Part shown: positions 15,802 to 23,570 of the stretch, one piece after another
Position numbering within the stretch: the first letter of the stretch is position 1
Layout of the letters: every line of letters starts with the position of its first letter
Source of the DNA: Oribacterium sp. UBA6992
GTDB taxonomy: Bacteria; Bacillota; Clostridia; Lachnospirales; Lachnospiraceae
Length of the DNA stretch: 25,426 nucleotides
Direction: 5' to 3'
Assembly: GCA_002449915.1 (NCBI GenBank)
Contig: DJXY01000122.1
Coordinates: 1 to 25,426, forward strand
The notes under the pieces: model-generated
What the model saw: the letters and a program-made list of their open reading frames with translations, nothing else
Database searches by the model: none
What the model was told of the DNA's origin: nothing
Made by a program: the position numbers and the translations under genes

Positions 15802-15830
15802 AGTTTAGCCCCGATTTTTGGAGATGTCAA
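15802..15830 (-). promoter_or_regulatory. Promoter of the ilvN leader transcript
   Basis: Minus strand TTGACA (15825-15830), 17-nt spacer, TAAACT (15802-15807). The -35 is perfect. The start of transcription near 15795 leaves about 25 nt before the leader peptide and about 310 nt before ilvN. Confidence 0.85.
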
Positions 15831-15891
15831 GTTTTTTTATGTCTCTTATAACCGGAATTAATGTCTGTCAACCTTTCCTGCATGCTCATCC

Positions 15892-16836
15892 TTAACCATG
15901 TTGCTGCATTTCCTCAAGCTTTGTAAGGAGATACGGATGTAGCCCTCCCGAAATATAAAATAAGGCAAGAATCATCACGCCCTGCGGCATCAGAAACATC
16001 CCAAGGATACTGAGCAGCAGCACCACTCCCCGTTTCCCGGAAACATAGCAACGGATGACCAGCGACAGTGCAATCACGCCAAACACGATGAGATAAAAAT
16101 ACCCCAGCATACCGACCGTTTCCAGGACGCCCTGCGTCAAAGGATCCATTCCCGGCTTTGCAAAGGCATAGCTGTAACCCATGAATGCAATAAAAGCCAC
16201 GAGTCCGCTCCACTTTGGAGGATAGTATTGTGAAACTGCCTTGGGCTTTTGTACAGGGATCCTCATGCGCCGCAGAATAAGAAGGCTGATTTCATAGATC
16301 AGAAAGCCCTGAAAGGCTCCCCCGAGCGCAATCGAGACCAGAAATAAGCGCCGGAGAAAGTCTGTACTGAGCATGGCGTCCGGCAGCGCGACATTAGCCT
16401 TTTGCATGGCGAGACGCATCCCTTCCTGCATTTCCCTCACCTCTGCATCCAGATTGTAGCCGGATATCCCGGCAAGAAGCACGAGATTCAGGAGATTGGA
16501 CAATACGCAGAGAAACATGACAACAAGGAGCGTTTTGGTCGGATCCATCTTACGAAACATCATAGCACCAAAAATCATCCCGACAAACGCCGCGCTGATG
16601 GCATAAAACATACTTGTGAGTGTACTCGTGAGAAACGCAGTAAAGACCATGCAGACAAAAACCGTGAGGCTGCTCCGGCCTCCGTATCTTGCGGCGTATG
16701 CGACCATGGGAATCGGAAATAGATAGGTAAAGCTGCCCTCCAGCAGGCCTCCCATCTGCCGGTTAAAAAGCAGTAAAACGCCAAAAATCGCAACGATCAT
16801 GGCTCCGGTGGTAATTTTTAAGGTTCTTTTATTCAT
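15892..16836 (-). CDS. DUF2232 family membrane protein (YybS-like)
   Basis: 314 aa with about eight hydrophobic segments. The early region EGSFTYLFPIPMVAYAARYG and the helix pattern match the DUF2232/YybS family of Firmicute membrane proteins (recalled family pattern). Their biochemical role is not established; they resemble S components of ECF-type transporters in size and fold prediction. The loop around 130-160 (EVREMQEGMRLAMQKANVAL) is amphipathic. An AGAGGA site lies unusually far (about 11 bases) from the ATG. A promoter at 16985-17013 gives a leader of about 140 nt. It is monocistronic in this window. Confidence 0.82.
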   Translation of the reverse strand: MNKRTLKITTGAMIVAIFGVLLLFNRQMGGLLEGSFTYLFPIPMVAYAARYGGRSSLTVFVCMVFTAFLTSTLTSMFYAISAAFVGMIFGAMMFRKMDPTKTLLVVMFLCVLSNLLNLVLLAGISGYNLDAEVREMQEGMRLAMQKANVALPDAMLSTDFLRRLFLVSIALGGAFQGFLIYEISLLILRRMRIPVQKPKAVSQYYPPKWSGLVAFIAFMGYSYAFAKPGMDPLTQGVLETVGMLGYFYLIVFGVIALSLVIRCYVSGKRGVVLLLSILGMFLMPQGVMILALFYISGGLHPYLLTKLEEMQQHG

Positions 16837-16984
16837 GCGTTATATTATCCTCTGTCAAAATGATCTGTATCGCATTCTCCGCGATTTCCTATGGAAAATC
16901 AGGCTCCTGGACCGGCGTATCCGTAAAGAAGCTTCCGGTTGCTGATCCGCCGCATAGGCACAGCCGGATTTTATGTCTTACTAT

Positions 16985-17013
16985 ATTATACGGATTTTCC
17001 TGCATTCTGAAAA
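16985..17013 (-). promoter_or_regulatory. Promoter of the DUF2232 gene
   Basis: Minus strand TTTTCA (17008-17013), 17-nt spacer, TATAAT (16985-16990). The -10 is perfect and the -35 moderate. Confidence 0.6.
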
Positions 17014-17111
17014 CCAAACCTTACGAAAAGGTAACATTTCCATATACCGGCTTCAAAATATCAGAATCTATATTATGATAAGATTATAGAGTACGAGGAG
17101 GAAAAATGTGA

Positions 17112-18209
17112 ATGCTTCAAAACCTGAAATGTAACGTGAAATCTGATGTTATATATAAAACCACCGCGAAACATATACAGCATTTCCGCGGACTGATGCT
17201 CATGTTTCTGCTTGCGATCCTGCTGACAGTGCCGGCATACGCAGAAAACTATCCCAATGTGACGCTGTCCCAGGGCTCCGCGGGTCCGGGTGCAACCGGC
17301 TGGATCCAACAGCAGAACGGAAGCTGGAATTATATGGCAAGCGGCCGCATCCTTACCGGCACCTGGATCAATGCTGATGGGAAGTGGTATCTCCTGGATA
17401 GTAACGGAACTATGCTGACCGGTCTGCAAAATGACGGCAGCGGGCTGTATTATCTGGGAAGTGACGGACGGATGCGCACCGGATGGCAGAATCTTAATGG
17501 CACCTGGTACCTTTTTAATTCGGAAGGCCGGGCTCTCACCGGATGGCAGAATATCGGTGGCACGTACTATTTGCTCGGTAGCGATGGTAAAATGCTCACA
17601 GGATGGCAACAAGACGGAGGCCATTACTATCTGCTTGATGCCGATGGCAAAATGCTTACAGGATGGCGCAATGTAAACGGTGCGGAATACTATCTCGCTG
17701 AGGCAGCCGATGCTTCCCATCCTTATGGTGCCATGTATGCATCTGAAAAAACACCCGATGGCTCCACGGTCGATGCGCAGGGCTCCAAGGTTTCAGATCC
17801 TGCACCTCGCCAAAATCCTACCGGATATCCCACCTGCGTTGAAGTGGACATTACAAACCAGAACATGTACTGCTATGTAAACAACCAGCTTGTGCTGTCC
17901 AGTCCCTGCGTGACGGGCAGAGCCAATAAGCATGATACTATGCTGGGTGTGCATACCATCAACGCCAAGCAGACAGACCGGTACCTGGAGGGCTATAATG
18001 ACGATGGCAGCAAATACAAGAGCCATGTCAATTACTGGATGCCGTTTTATAAGGGACAGGGACTGCACGATGCCTCCTGGCGTTCCAAATTTGGCGGAAA
18101 CATCTATACTTATGCCGGCTCCCATGGCTGCGTAAATCTCCCGCCTGATATTGCGGCAGCTCTGTACAACATCGCCTATGTCGGCATGCCCGTTGTGGTG
18201 CACAGCTAA
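17112..18209 (+). CDS. Secreted L,D-transpeptidase with cell-wall-binding repeats
   Basis: 365 aa. A long signal peptide (hydrophobic core about 27-42) probably ends after AYA (44). Six to seven choline-binding-type repeats of about 20 residues (63-197) follow, each with a GW, YY/WYL and DG(K/R)MLTG pattern; they bind the cell wall. The YkuD L,D-transpeptidase domain spans about 239-365 with the active-site motif SHGCVNLP (C340 nucleophile, H338). The enzyme forms 3-3 peptidoglycan cross-links or attaches proteins to the wall. Its start lies ten bases after GAGGAGG; an ATG-TGA minimal frame sits between (17106-17111). A -10-like TGATAAGAT is just upstream. It ends at a strong bidirectional terminator. 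Confidence 0.9.
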   Translation: MLQNLKCNVKSDVIYKTTAKHIQHFRGLMLMFLLAILLTVPAYAENYPNVTLSQGSAGPGATGWIQQQNGSWNYMASGRILTGTWINADGKWYLLDSNGTMLTGLQNDGSGLYYLGSDGRMRTGWQNLNGTWYLFNSEGRALTGWQNIGGTYYLLGSDGKMLTGWQQDGGHYYLLDADGKMLTGWRNVNGAEYYLAEAADASHPYGAMYASEKTPDGSTVDAQGSKVSDPAPRQNPTGYPTCVEVDITNQNMYCYVNNQLVLSSPCVTGRANKHDTMLGVHTINAKQTDRYLEGYNDDGSKYKSHVNYWMPFYKGQGLHDASWRSKFGGNIYTYAGSHGCVNLPPDIAAALYNIAYVGMPVVVHS

Positions 18210-18236
18210 AGTTCACAGCATATTACATCCAACAGT

Positions 18237-18278
18237 AAAAAACAGTGCCTAAGGAAATTTCCAAAGGCACTGTTTTTT
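18237..18278. terminator. Bidirectional intrinsic terminator
   Basis: AAAAAA, CAGTGCCT, an inner GGAAATTTCC, AGGCACTG and TTTTTT form a symmetric hairpin with A and T runs at the two ends. It terminates the L,D-transpeptidase gene (plus) and the pot operon (minus, potD stop at 18344). Confidence 0.92.
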
Positions 18279-18343
18279 AGTACTTGTTTCATCCTTTAAA
18301 GTTTATATTTAAAGGATCAACAATTTTTATGTCTGAGTATATT

Positions 18344-19963
18344 TTATGGCTCCATCTTTTTCCTGATCCGGTACTTGAGCACAAAGGCGTAAATCGTACC
18401 GACCAGTCCCGCAGCAATTACACACCAGCCCCACCACGGAAGATGCCTGATATTATAGCAGCGCACATTAACCCACATCCGGTTGATTGCCTGATTCTGG
18501 GCATCGTCAAAATACTGCATGATACTGGTCCTGCGGATATCCTCCGTACTTGGATACTGCGCACCAAGCTGTCTCCTGGTCTGCTCCTCCGGAACTGTCA
18601 GCACATAGCGGGGATCCACTGCATCATCATTACCGGTAAAGAAATAGGAGACATCGTAATCTACCGTATCCTTGCTATCCTCATCTGCACCATAGTTCCA
18701 TTTGAGATACTCAAAGATCCTCGGATCCTCCCCTCCGGAAATAAAGGAGGTATATCCTATGTAGTACATATTGCGGATCGCATTGTCCGGTCTGGATACA
18801 AAATTGATAAAAGCCTCCGCCGCCTGCTGCTTTGCGGGATCTCCCTGGATGCCACGCTTAAGCATGATCCAGCCATCAAAATAGATATTGGAAGCTTCCT
18901 CCGGTTCCACAAACTCAAGATAATAATTATCCGCCTCTGCCTGATCCATGGTATAGACGGCATCTCCGGACCACTGGTAATTGGCAGCAACCCTACCGGT
19001 TACCATATCTGCCTTACCGGAATCCACCTCAAAGGAATATACATTATCCTTCATGCCCTGCAGCCAGTCCTGCACCTTCCGGATCATCTCCGGAGAGGTA
19101 TCATTGACCGCTTGTTCCAACCTTTTTTTATACTCCGGATCCTCCCGGAACGAAGGACTGGTAAGCTCCTCACCCTTCAACGCGGCAACTGCAGCAAAGT
19201 AGCAGTCGCGGACACTGTCCTTGATGGTAACGCATTTACGGAACTCCGGATTTTTTAAGATGTTCCAGGTAGATGCCTGCTCTCTCGTGACAAGCTCCGG
19301 GTTATAAACAATACCGGTAACACCCCACATGTAGCCTGCCGCGTACCGGCTCCATGGCTCTCCATTGATGGTATGCTCTTCAAAAATCCTGCGAAGATAC
19401 GGAGATACGCCCCGGGTATAAAAATTGTCCGGATCCGATGCATCAAAAAAATGCTCTGACAGCGGTACCACCTGGTCCTCGCTGATCAGCTTCATAAACA
19501 TGTACTCCGAGGGACAGATGAGATCATAGGTATCCCCCAGCGTCAGCATGTTATAGAGATCCTCATTGGTTCCGAAGGTGGAATACTCGACGTGCACATT
19601 GACGCCGTAGGTTTCCTTATACCAGTTCTCAAAATCCTCGATCATGGAGTTCTGACCGATGATGTCGCCGCTCGGCAGGTCTATCGTCTCGTCTGCATCC
19701 CAGCCGCCTTCATCCATGTACTCCTCCCAGTTACAGATACGGAGCGTGATATCGCGCCCGGAATCAGCTCCCGATGTCATTACCGATCCGGCTTGGGATG
19801 AGGTCACTGCTTCTGATACTGGGATAGATGCCGTCTGGGTTACTTCCTCCGCGCTTGTACCTGTTGCCGCAAGAGAATTTTCCCCCGGCAATATCAGTGA
19901 AAAAAGGCTCATCATGCCCAGTGCGCCTGTCGCAAGCACTGCCTTATAAAATTTCTGTCTCAT
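18344..19963 (-). CDS. potD: Spermidine/putrescine ABC transporter substrate-binding protein, C-terminally anchored
   Basis: 539 aa, much longer than the usual 350-residue PotD. The N-terminal signal peptide (hydrophobic 8-26) has no lipobox cysteine. A Ser/Thr/Ala-rich linker to about residue 70 follows, then the PotD-type domain starting LRICNWEEYMDEGG with the STFGTNEDLYNML and DLICPSEYMFMKLI segments of polyamine-binding proteins. The extreme C-terminus (about 510-529) is a hydrophobic helix followed by KYRIRKKMEP, so the protein appears held in the membrane by a C-terminal anchor instead of a lipid. It is the last gene of potABCD, 7 bases after potC. The ribosome binding site is weak, suggesting coupling to potC. 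Confidence 0.9.
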   Translation of the reverse strand: MRQKFYKAVLATGALGMMSLFSLILPGENSLAATGTSAEEVTQTASIPVSEAVTSSQAGSVMTSGADSGRDITLRICNWEEYMDEGGWDADETIDLPSGDIIGQNSMIEDFENWYKETYGVNVHVEYSTFGTNEDLYNMLTLGDTYDLICPSEYMFMKLISEDQVVPLSEHFFDASDPDNFYTRGVSPYLRRIFEEHTINGEPWSRYAAGYMWGVTGIVYNPELVTREQASTWNILKNPEFRKCVTIKDSVRDCYFAAVAALKGEELTSPSFREDPEYKKRLEQAVNDTSPEMIRKVQDWLQGMKDNVYSFEVDSGKADMVTGRVAANYQWSGDAVYTMDQAEADNYYLEFVEPEEASNIYFDGWIMLKRGIQGDPAKQQAAEAFINFVSRPDNAIRNMYYIGYTSFISGGEDPRIFEYLKWNYGADEDSKDTVDYDVSYFFTGNDDAVDPRYVLTVPEEQTRRQLGAQYPSTEDIRRTSIMQYFDDAQNQAINRMWVNVRCYNIRHLPWWGWCVIAAGLVGTIYAFVLKYRIRKKMEP

Positions 19964-19970
19964 CTCAATC

Positions 19971-20774
19971 TCAGTCCATCCTCTCCCGACGCTTCTCCTC
20001 CTGCGCTGCTCTTAAATTTCCAAGCAGAACAAACAGAAGTACGATGACAAAAATCGCAGTAGACAAAGCCCAGAGCGCTGTCTTGATACTGGTCTGCGAG
20101 CCCTTGGTGGCATTGACCACATAGGTACTTATGGTGTTAAACATCGCAGGCTTGGTATAGGTAGCAATAAAATAATCATCCAGTGACAGGGTAATAGCAA
20201 GACCAAAGCCGGACAGCACTCCAGGCATGATCTCCGGTATCACAACCTGACGAAGCGCCCGGAATGGTGTCGCGCCGAGATCCAGCGCCGCCTCATAGAG
20301 ACTCGAGTCCATTTGCTGGATCTTAGGCATCACATTGAGAAATACAAACGGTGCGCTCAGCGTAACATGCCCTATGATCAAAGGAATATAGCTATCCTTA
20401 CTGATATGCATAACAACCACCATAAGGACGCAGATAGAAAAGCCCGTCACCACATCCGCATTGATCACCGGAATCCGGTTCACGGTTGCAATGGCAGTCC
20501 GCGTCCTCTCCCTGGAGTAAAAGGCTCCCAGCGCGCCCAACGTTCCCAGGATCGTTGCTATAAAAGCAGACCCCACCGCGAGGGCAAGCGTGCCGGCGAT
20601 CATATTCCTAAGCTCCTCTGTGCTTATAAGTGTCACATAATTTCGGAGGGAGAATCCTCTGATCGCCCCAATGGTGGTCGAGTCCGTGAAGCTGTATACC
20701 GCAAGGATCAGGATCGGCAGATACAGAAACAGAAACACGATCGCAAAAAACACGGGTTTCCAGAGTTTTTTCAT
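19971..20774 (-). CDS. potC: Spermidine/putrescine ABC transporter permease PotC
   Basis: 267 aa, six hydrophobic segments, the second permease of the polyamine importer. It begins MKKLWKPVFFAIVFLFLYLP, typical of PotC. The loop contacting the ATPase reads EAALDLGATPFRALRQVVIP, followed by EIMPGVLSGF, and SLDDYFIATYT is a PotC signature. The ATG overlaps the potB stop as ATGA (20771-20774). It forms a heterodimeric channel with PotB. Confidence 0.94.
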   Translation of the reverse strand: MKKLWKPVFFAIVFLFLYLPILILAVYSFTDSTTIGAIRGFSLRNYVTLISTEELRNMIAGTLALAVGSAFIATILGTLGALGAFYSRERTRTAIATVNRIPVINADVVTGFSICVLMVVVMHISKDSYIPLIIGHVTLSAPFVFLNVMPKIQQMDSSLYEAALDLGATPFRALRQVVIPEIMPGVLSGFGLAITLSLDDYFIATYTKPAMFNTISTYVVNATKGSQTSIKTALWALSTAIFVIVLLFVLLGNLRAAQEEKRRERMD

Positions 20775-21556
20775 AATATCGTGCCTCCCCTCACATCCCC
20801 TGTCTCATCTGAATCCGTCAACAAGGTAAAGATGCAGATGATCAGCAGCAGAATCAACGCAATCATGGACCCGCCATGCCAGTAGTAGGCAGCGAAATAG
20901 CTTCCGATCAGTGAGCCCATGATGTAGGTGCTGTTGTACAGCATATCCAGCACCACATAATTGGTCATGGCCGGCAGAAACACCATCGAAACCCCGCTCA
21001 TAACTCCGGGCATCGACAACGGCAGCGTCACCTTAAAAAATGCCTCCCGCTCGTTGGCGCCTAAATCCTGCGCAGCCTCCAGAAGCGAATGATCCAGCCG
21101 CGAGATGCTCGTATAAATCGGCAGGATCATAAACGGCAGGAAATCATAGGTCATGCCGATCACGGTATTGGTAAACGGATACATGGCAAGATTTCCCTCA
21201 ATAAAAATCAGCACTTCCTTCAGCGCCGTGATCCGGAGGGAGAAATTAATCCACATCGGCAGTACAAACAGCATGACCACTGCGGACTTTGCACGGATTT
21301 TACTGGAAGCGAGGATATATGCCAGCGGATACGCCAGCAGCACGCAAACTACAGTGGTCACAAACGCCACCGCAAAGCTGTACACAAGCGTCCCCAGCGT
21401 ATTGGGATTGGTAAAAAATCCGATGAAATTCATCAGTGTAAACTGCCCTGAACCGTTGGTGAATGCATAGTAAAACAGGACTGCCAGCGGCATAAGCACA
21501 AACAGCAGCAGAAATACGGCATAGGGTATGCCGAGATTCTTTCTGGAAAACCTCAT
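20771..21556 (-). CDS. potB: Spermidine/putrescine ABC transporter permease PotB
   Basis: 261 aa, six hydrophobic segments. The EAA loop is LEAAQDLGANEREAFFKVTL, followed by PLSMPGVMSGVSMVF. LPMWINFSLRITAL and TNYVVLDML are conserved in PotB. An AAGGAAGGGA site precedes the ATG. The gap to potA is 16 bases, so the genes are one operon. Residues near the C-terminus (DSDETGDVRGGTIL) are charged and cytosolic; this end overlaps potC. Confidence 0.94.
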   Translation of the reverse strand: MRFSRKNLGIPYAVFLLLFVLMPLAVLFYYAFTNGSGQFTLMNFIGFFTNPNTLGTLVYSFAVAFVTTVVCVLLAYPLAYILASSKIRAKSAVVMLFVLPMWINFSLRITALKEVLIFIEGNLAMYPFTNTVIGMTYDFLPFMILPIYTSISRLDHSLLEAAQDLGANEREAFFKVTLPLSMPGVMSGVSMVFLPAMTNYVVLDMLYNSTYIMGSLIGSYFAAYYWHGGSMIALILLLIICIFTLLTDSDETGDVRGGTIL

Positions 21557-21572
21557 TTCAGCCGTCCCTTCC

Positions 21573-23099
21573 TTACTTTTTAATGGTAAATGTCATCTTT
21601 TCTGTCGGCATAATCAGACCCACACGGTCTCCCATGTTCCATAAATCCTCATCATATACCGCAAAATCCTGTTCCAGATCATCCGTATGGATAATATAAA
21701 GATAATGCTCACCGAGATAAATCAGGTTGGAAATATTGCCCTGCACGAGACCCTCCTCCTGATTATCCGTCATCTCGATGTCCTCCGGCTGGATGGATGC
21801 CTGGATCCGAAGCCTGTTGATGTCAATGACCTCTCCATTTCCATCCACGATGCTGCCATCCTCCTGACGTTTGCCGCCCTTAATGAGCTTCGTGAGACTC
21901 GCATGCAGAAGCTTACCATTGTATTCCAGACGATAATCCTTGTTGATGTCCACAAGAAACGTGTTGGTGTGATCCTCTGCAATCATAATGTGAATGCCAT
22001 CGGGCTCCACACGGATTCCGACACGGTCACCGACATTCGCAGCCCTCGTAGACCGGGCAACGATTTCATTTTTGCCTGACTGCATGGTAATCTCATAATG
22101 CATTCCCTTAAAGATTACAGAAGTGACGACTGCACGAATCATCCCCTGCTCCGGCGTCGTCAGCTCTACATCCTCCGGACGGATCACCGCCGTGATATGC
22201 GTGCCCTCCGGGACATCATCCACACAGACAAATTCACCACCGCAGAAGCGGGTCCGGAGCTTACCGGTCATAATACCGCTGAATATATTGCTCTCGCCGA
22301 TAAAGTCGGCAACAAAGGCATTTTTAGGCTCATTGTATACATCCTCCGGCGTGCCAATCTGCTGGATCTGTCCCTCACTCATGACGACAATCTTGTCGGA
22401 CATGGTTAGCGCTTCCTCCTGGTCATGGGTAACGTAAATAAAGGTGATCCCCAGCTTGTCATGCATTGCCTTTAGCTCGATCTGCATTTCCTGCCGCATC
22501 TTAAGATCCAACGCTCCCAGCGGCTCATCCAGAAGCAGAATCTCCGGCTCGTTGACAAGCGCGCGGGCAATGGCAATCCTCTGCTGCTGTCCTCCGGACA
22601 AGGTGGCAACGCTTCGGTTTTCAAAGCCCTCGAGATCCACCAGCGTCAGCATCCTCTTGACCTTATGCTCAATGACATCCTTAGCCATTTTTTTCTGACG
22701 GAGTCCGAAGGCGATGTTGTCAAAAATATTCATATGAGGAAAGAGCGCATACCGCTGAAATACCGTATTGATCGGACGCTCATAGGGCGGCAGGCTGGTG
22801 ATGGACTTTCCGTTTAGCAGGATCTCACCCGAGGTCGGGATATCAAAGCCGGCGATCATGCGAAGCGTTGTGGTCTTGCCGCATCCGGAGGGTCCGAGAA
22901 ATGTAACGAATTCTCCTCGCTTCACCTCAAGGTTAAAATCATTGACTGCCACAAAGCCGTTATCATCATACCGTTTTGTGACATGCTTAAGCTCGATGAT
23001 ATTTGCGCTGCCGCTGAGATTTGCTCCATCGCTGGAATTTATGCTTCCGCTGCGATTTGCATTGCCGCCGAGATTTGTGCTGCCGCTGTTTTTTTCCAT
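21573..23099 (-). CDS. potA: Spermidine/putrescine ABC transporter ATP-binding protein PotA, extended form
   Basis: 508 aa against about 350-385 usual for PotA. A 33-residue N-terminal extension consists of four six-residue Asn/Ser/Gly repeats. The ABC domain follows: Walker A GPSGCGKTT (69-77), signature LSGGQQQR (167-174), Walker B ILLLDEP (D191/E192) and switch His in YVTHDQEEA (H225). The C-terminal part carries two TOBE-like units, about 306-373 (IRPEDVELT...) and 435-506 (IQPEDIEMT...). They are joined by a charged linker with KLIKGGKRQEDGSIVDGNGE. The duplicated unit is clearly homologous to the first, so it arose by internal duplication. A GAGG site lies about ten bases before the ATG. 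First gene of the operon; drives polyamine import. Confidence 0.93.
   Translation of the reverse strand: MEKNSGSTNLGGNANRSGSINSSDGANLSGSANIIELKHVTKRYDDNGFVAVNDFNLEVKRGEFVTFLGPSGCGKTTTLRMIAGFDIPTSGEILLNGKSITSLPPYERPINTVFQRYALFPHMNIFDNIAFGLRQKKMAKDVIEHKVKRMLTLVDLEGFENRSVATLSGGQQQRIAIARALVNEPEILLLDEPLGALDLKMRQEMQIELKAMHDKLGITFIYVTHDQEEALTMSDKIVVMSEGQIQQIGTPEDVYNEPKNAFVADFIGESNIFSGIMTGKLRTRFCGGEFVCVDDVPEGTHITAVIRPEDVELTTPEQGMIRAVVTSVIFKGMHYEITMQSGKNEIVARSTRAANVGDRVGIRVEPDGIHIMIAEDHTNTFLVDINKDYRLEYNGKLLHASLTKLIKGGKRQEDGSIVDGNGEVIDINRLRIQASIQPEDIEMTDNQEEGLVQGNISNLIYLGEHYLYIIHTDDLEQDFAVYDEDLWNMGDRVGLIMPTEKMTFTIKK
23004..23075 (-). repeat. Four 18-bp imperfect tandem repeats in the potA 5' coding end
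   Basis: They encode NLGGNA, NRSGSI, NSSDGA and NLSGSA, residues 9-32 of PotA. The unit is 18 bp, so copy-number change would keep the reading frame. Confidence 0.75.
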
Positions 23100-23109
23100 T
23101 ACTGTATCC

Positions 23110-23152
23110 TCTGTATTTTTAGATCCGTATTTTATTTCTGTATTTTTAGATC
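23110..23152. repeat. 16-bp direct repeat in the potA leader
   Basis: TCTGTATTTTTAGATC occurs exactly at 23110-23125 and 23137-23152, 27 bp apart. A third partial match (TTCAGATC) follows at 23167-23174. It lies in the untranslated leader just before the ribosome binding site. Operator or RNA-element function is unknown. Confidence 0.6.
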
Positions 23153-23276
23153 GTTATTATGAAATTTTCAGATCATTCTTTTTAAATCTGCGTGTTTACA
23201 TCTGCTTCTGAAAAAATGGTGCCAAAAACTGAGAGACACACTTTCTGCTTCGCTGCGAAACAAACATAACAGCATG

Positions 23277-23282
23277 ATTATA
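23277..23282 (-). promoter_or_regulatory. Promoter -10 of the pot operon
   Basis: A perfect minus-strand TATAAT about 180 bases before the potA start. At 17 bp upstream no good -35 is seen; a TTGACT lies 21 bp upstream, an over-long spacer. A weak -35 would suggest an activated promoter. Confidence 0.5.
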
Positions 23283-23341
23283 CTATTTGTGTTGTGAATT
23301 TCCAGTCAATTATGCATTTCACTTTCGGTGATATAATCCCC

Positions 23342-23416
23342 ATTTCGGATGACTTTTTTACAGTTTTGATTTTGAAAAATCATCTGGTTTTATCCTGATC
23401 CTCATATTTCGGATGA
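23342..23416. repeat. 11-bp direct repeats upstream of the pot promoter
   Basis: ATTTCGGATGA occurs at 23342-23352 and 23406-23416, 64 bp apart. A related CTTTCGGTGA lies at 23322-23331. All are upstream of the potA -10. They might be regulator sites. Confidence 0.45.
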
Positions 23417-23434
23417 AAAGCACTTCCACATACC

Positions 23435-23465
23435 AAAAAAGCTGCCGCAACTTGTGCAGCAGCTT
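23435..23465 (-). terminator. Intrinsic terminator of the ECF S-component gene
   Basis: Minus strand stem AAGCTGC/GCAGCTT (23439-23465) followed by TTTTTT (23435-23440, partly shared with the stem). It lies about 105 bases beyond the stop codon of the upstream gene and before the pot promoter. Confidence 0.7.
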
Positions 23466-23570
23466 CCGGAAGCAATCATCTTATCGCATAGCATATATAT
23501 TGCCATTTGTTTTTTTATTTCTAACTTTTTTGTTTTTATTTTGCTAAAATTTCCAAAACCCAAATCTCAT

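Noticed and set aside
18284..19258. 324-codon plus-strand frame
   Set aside because: Antisense to potD, no ribosome binding site; a shadow of the real gene.
23322..23340. Plus-strand extended -10 (TGATATAAT) that could start an antisense RNA
   Set aside because: No -35, and no clear RNA gene or terminator downstream; kept only as a chance match in A/T-rich DNA.
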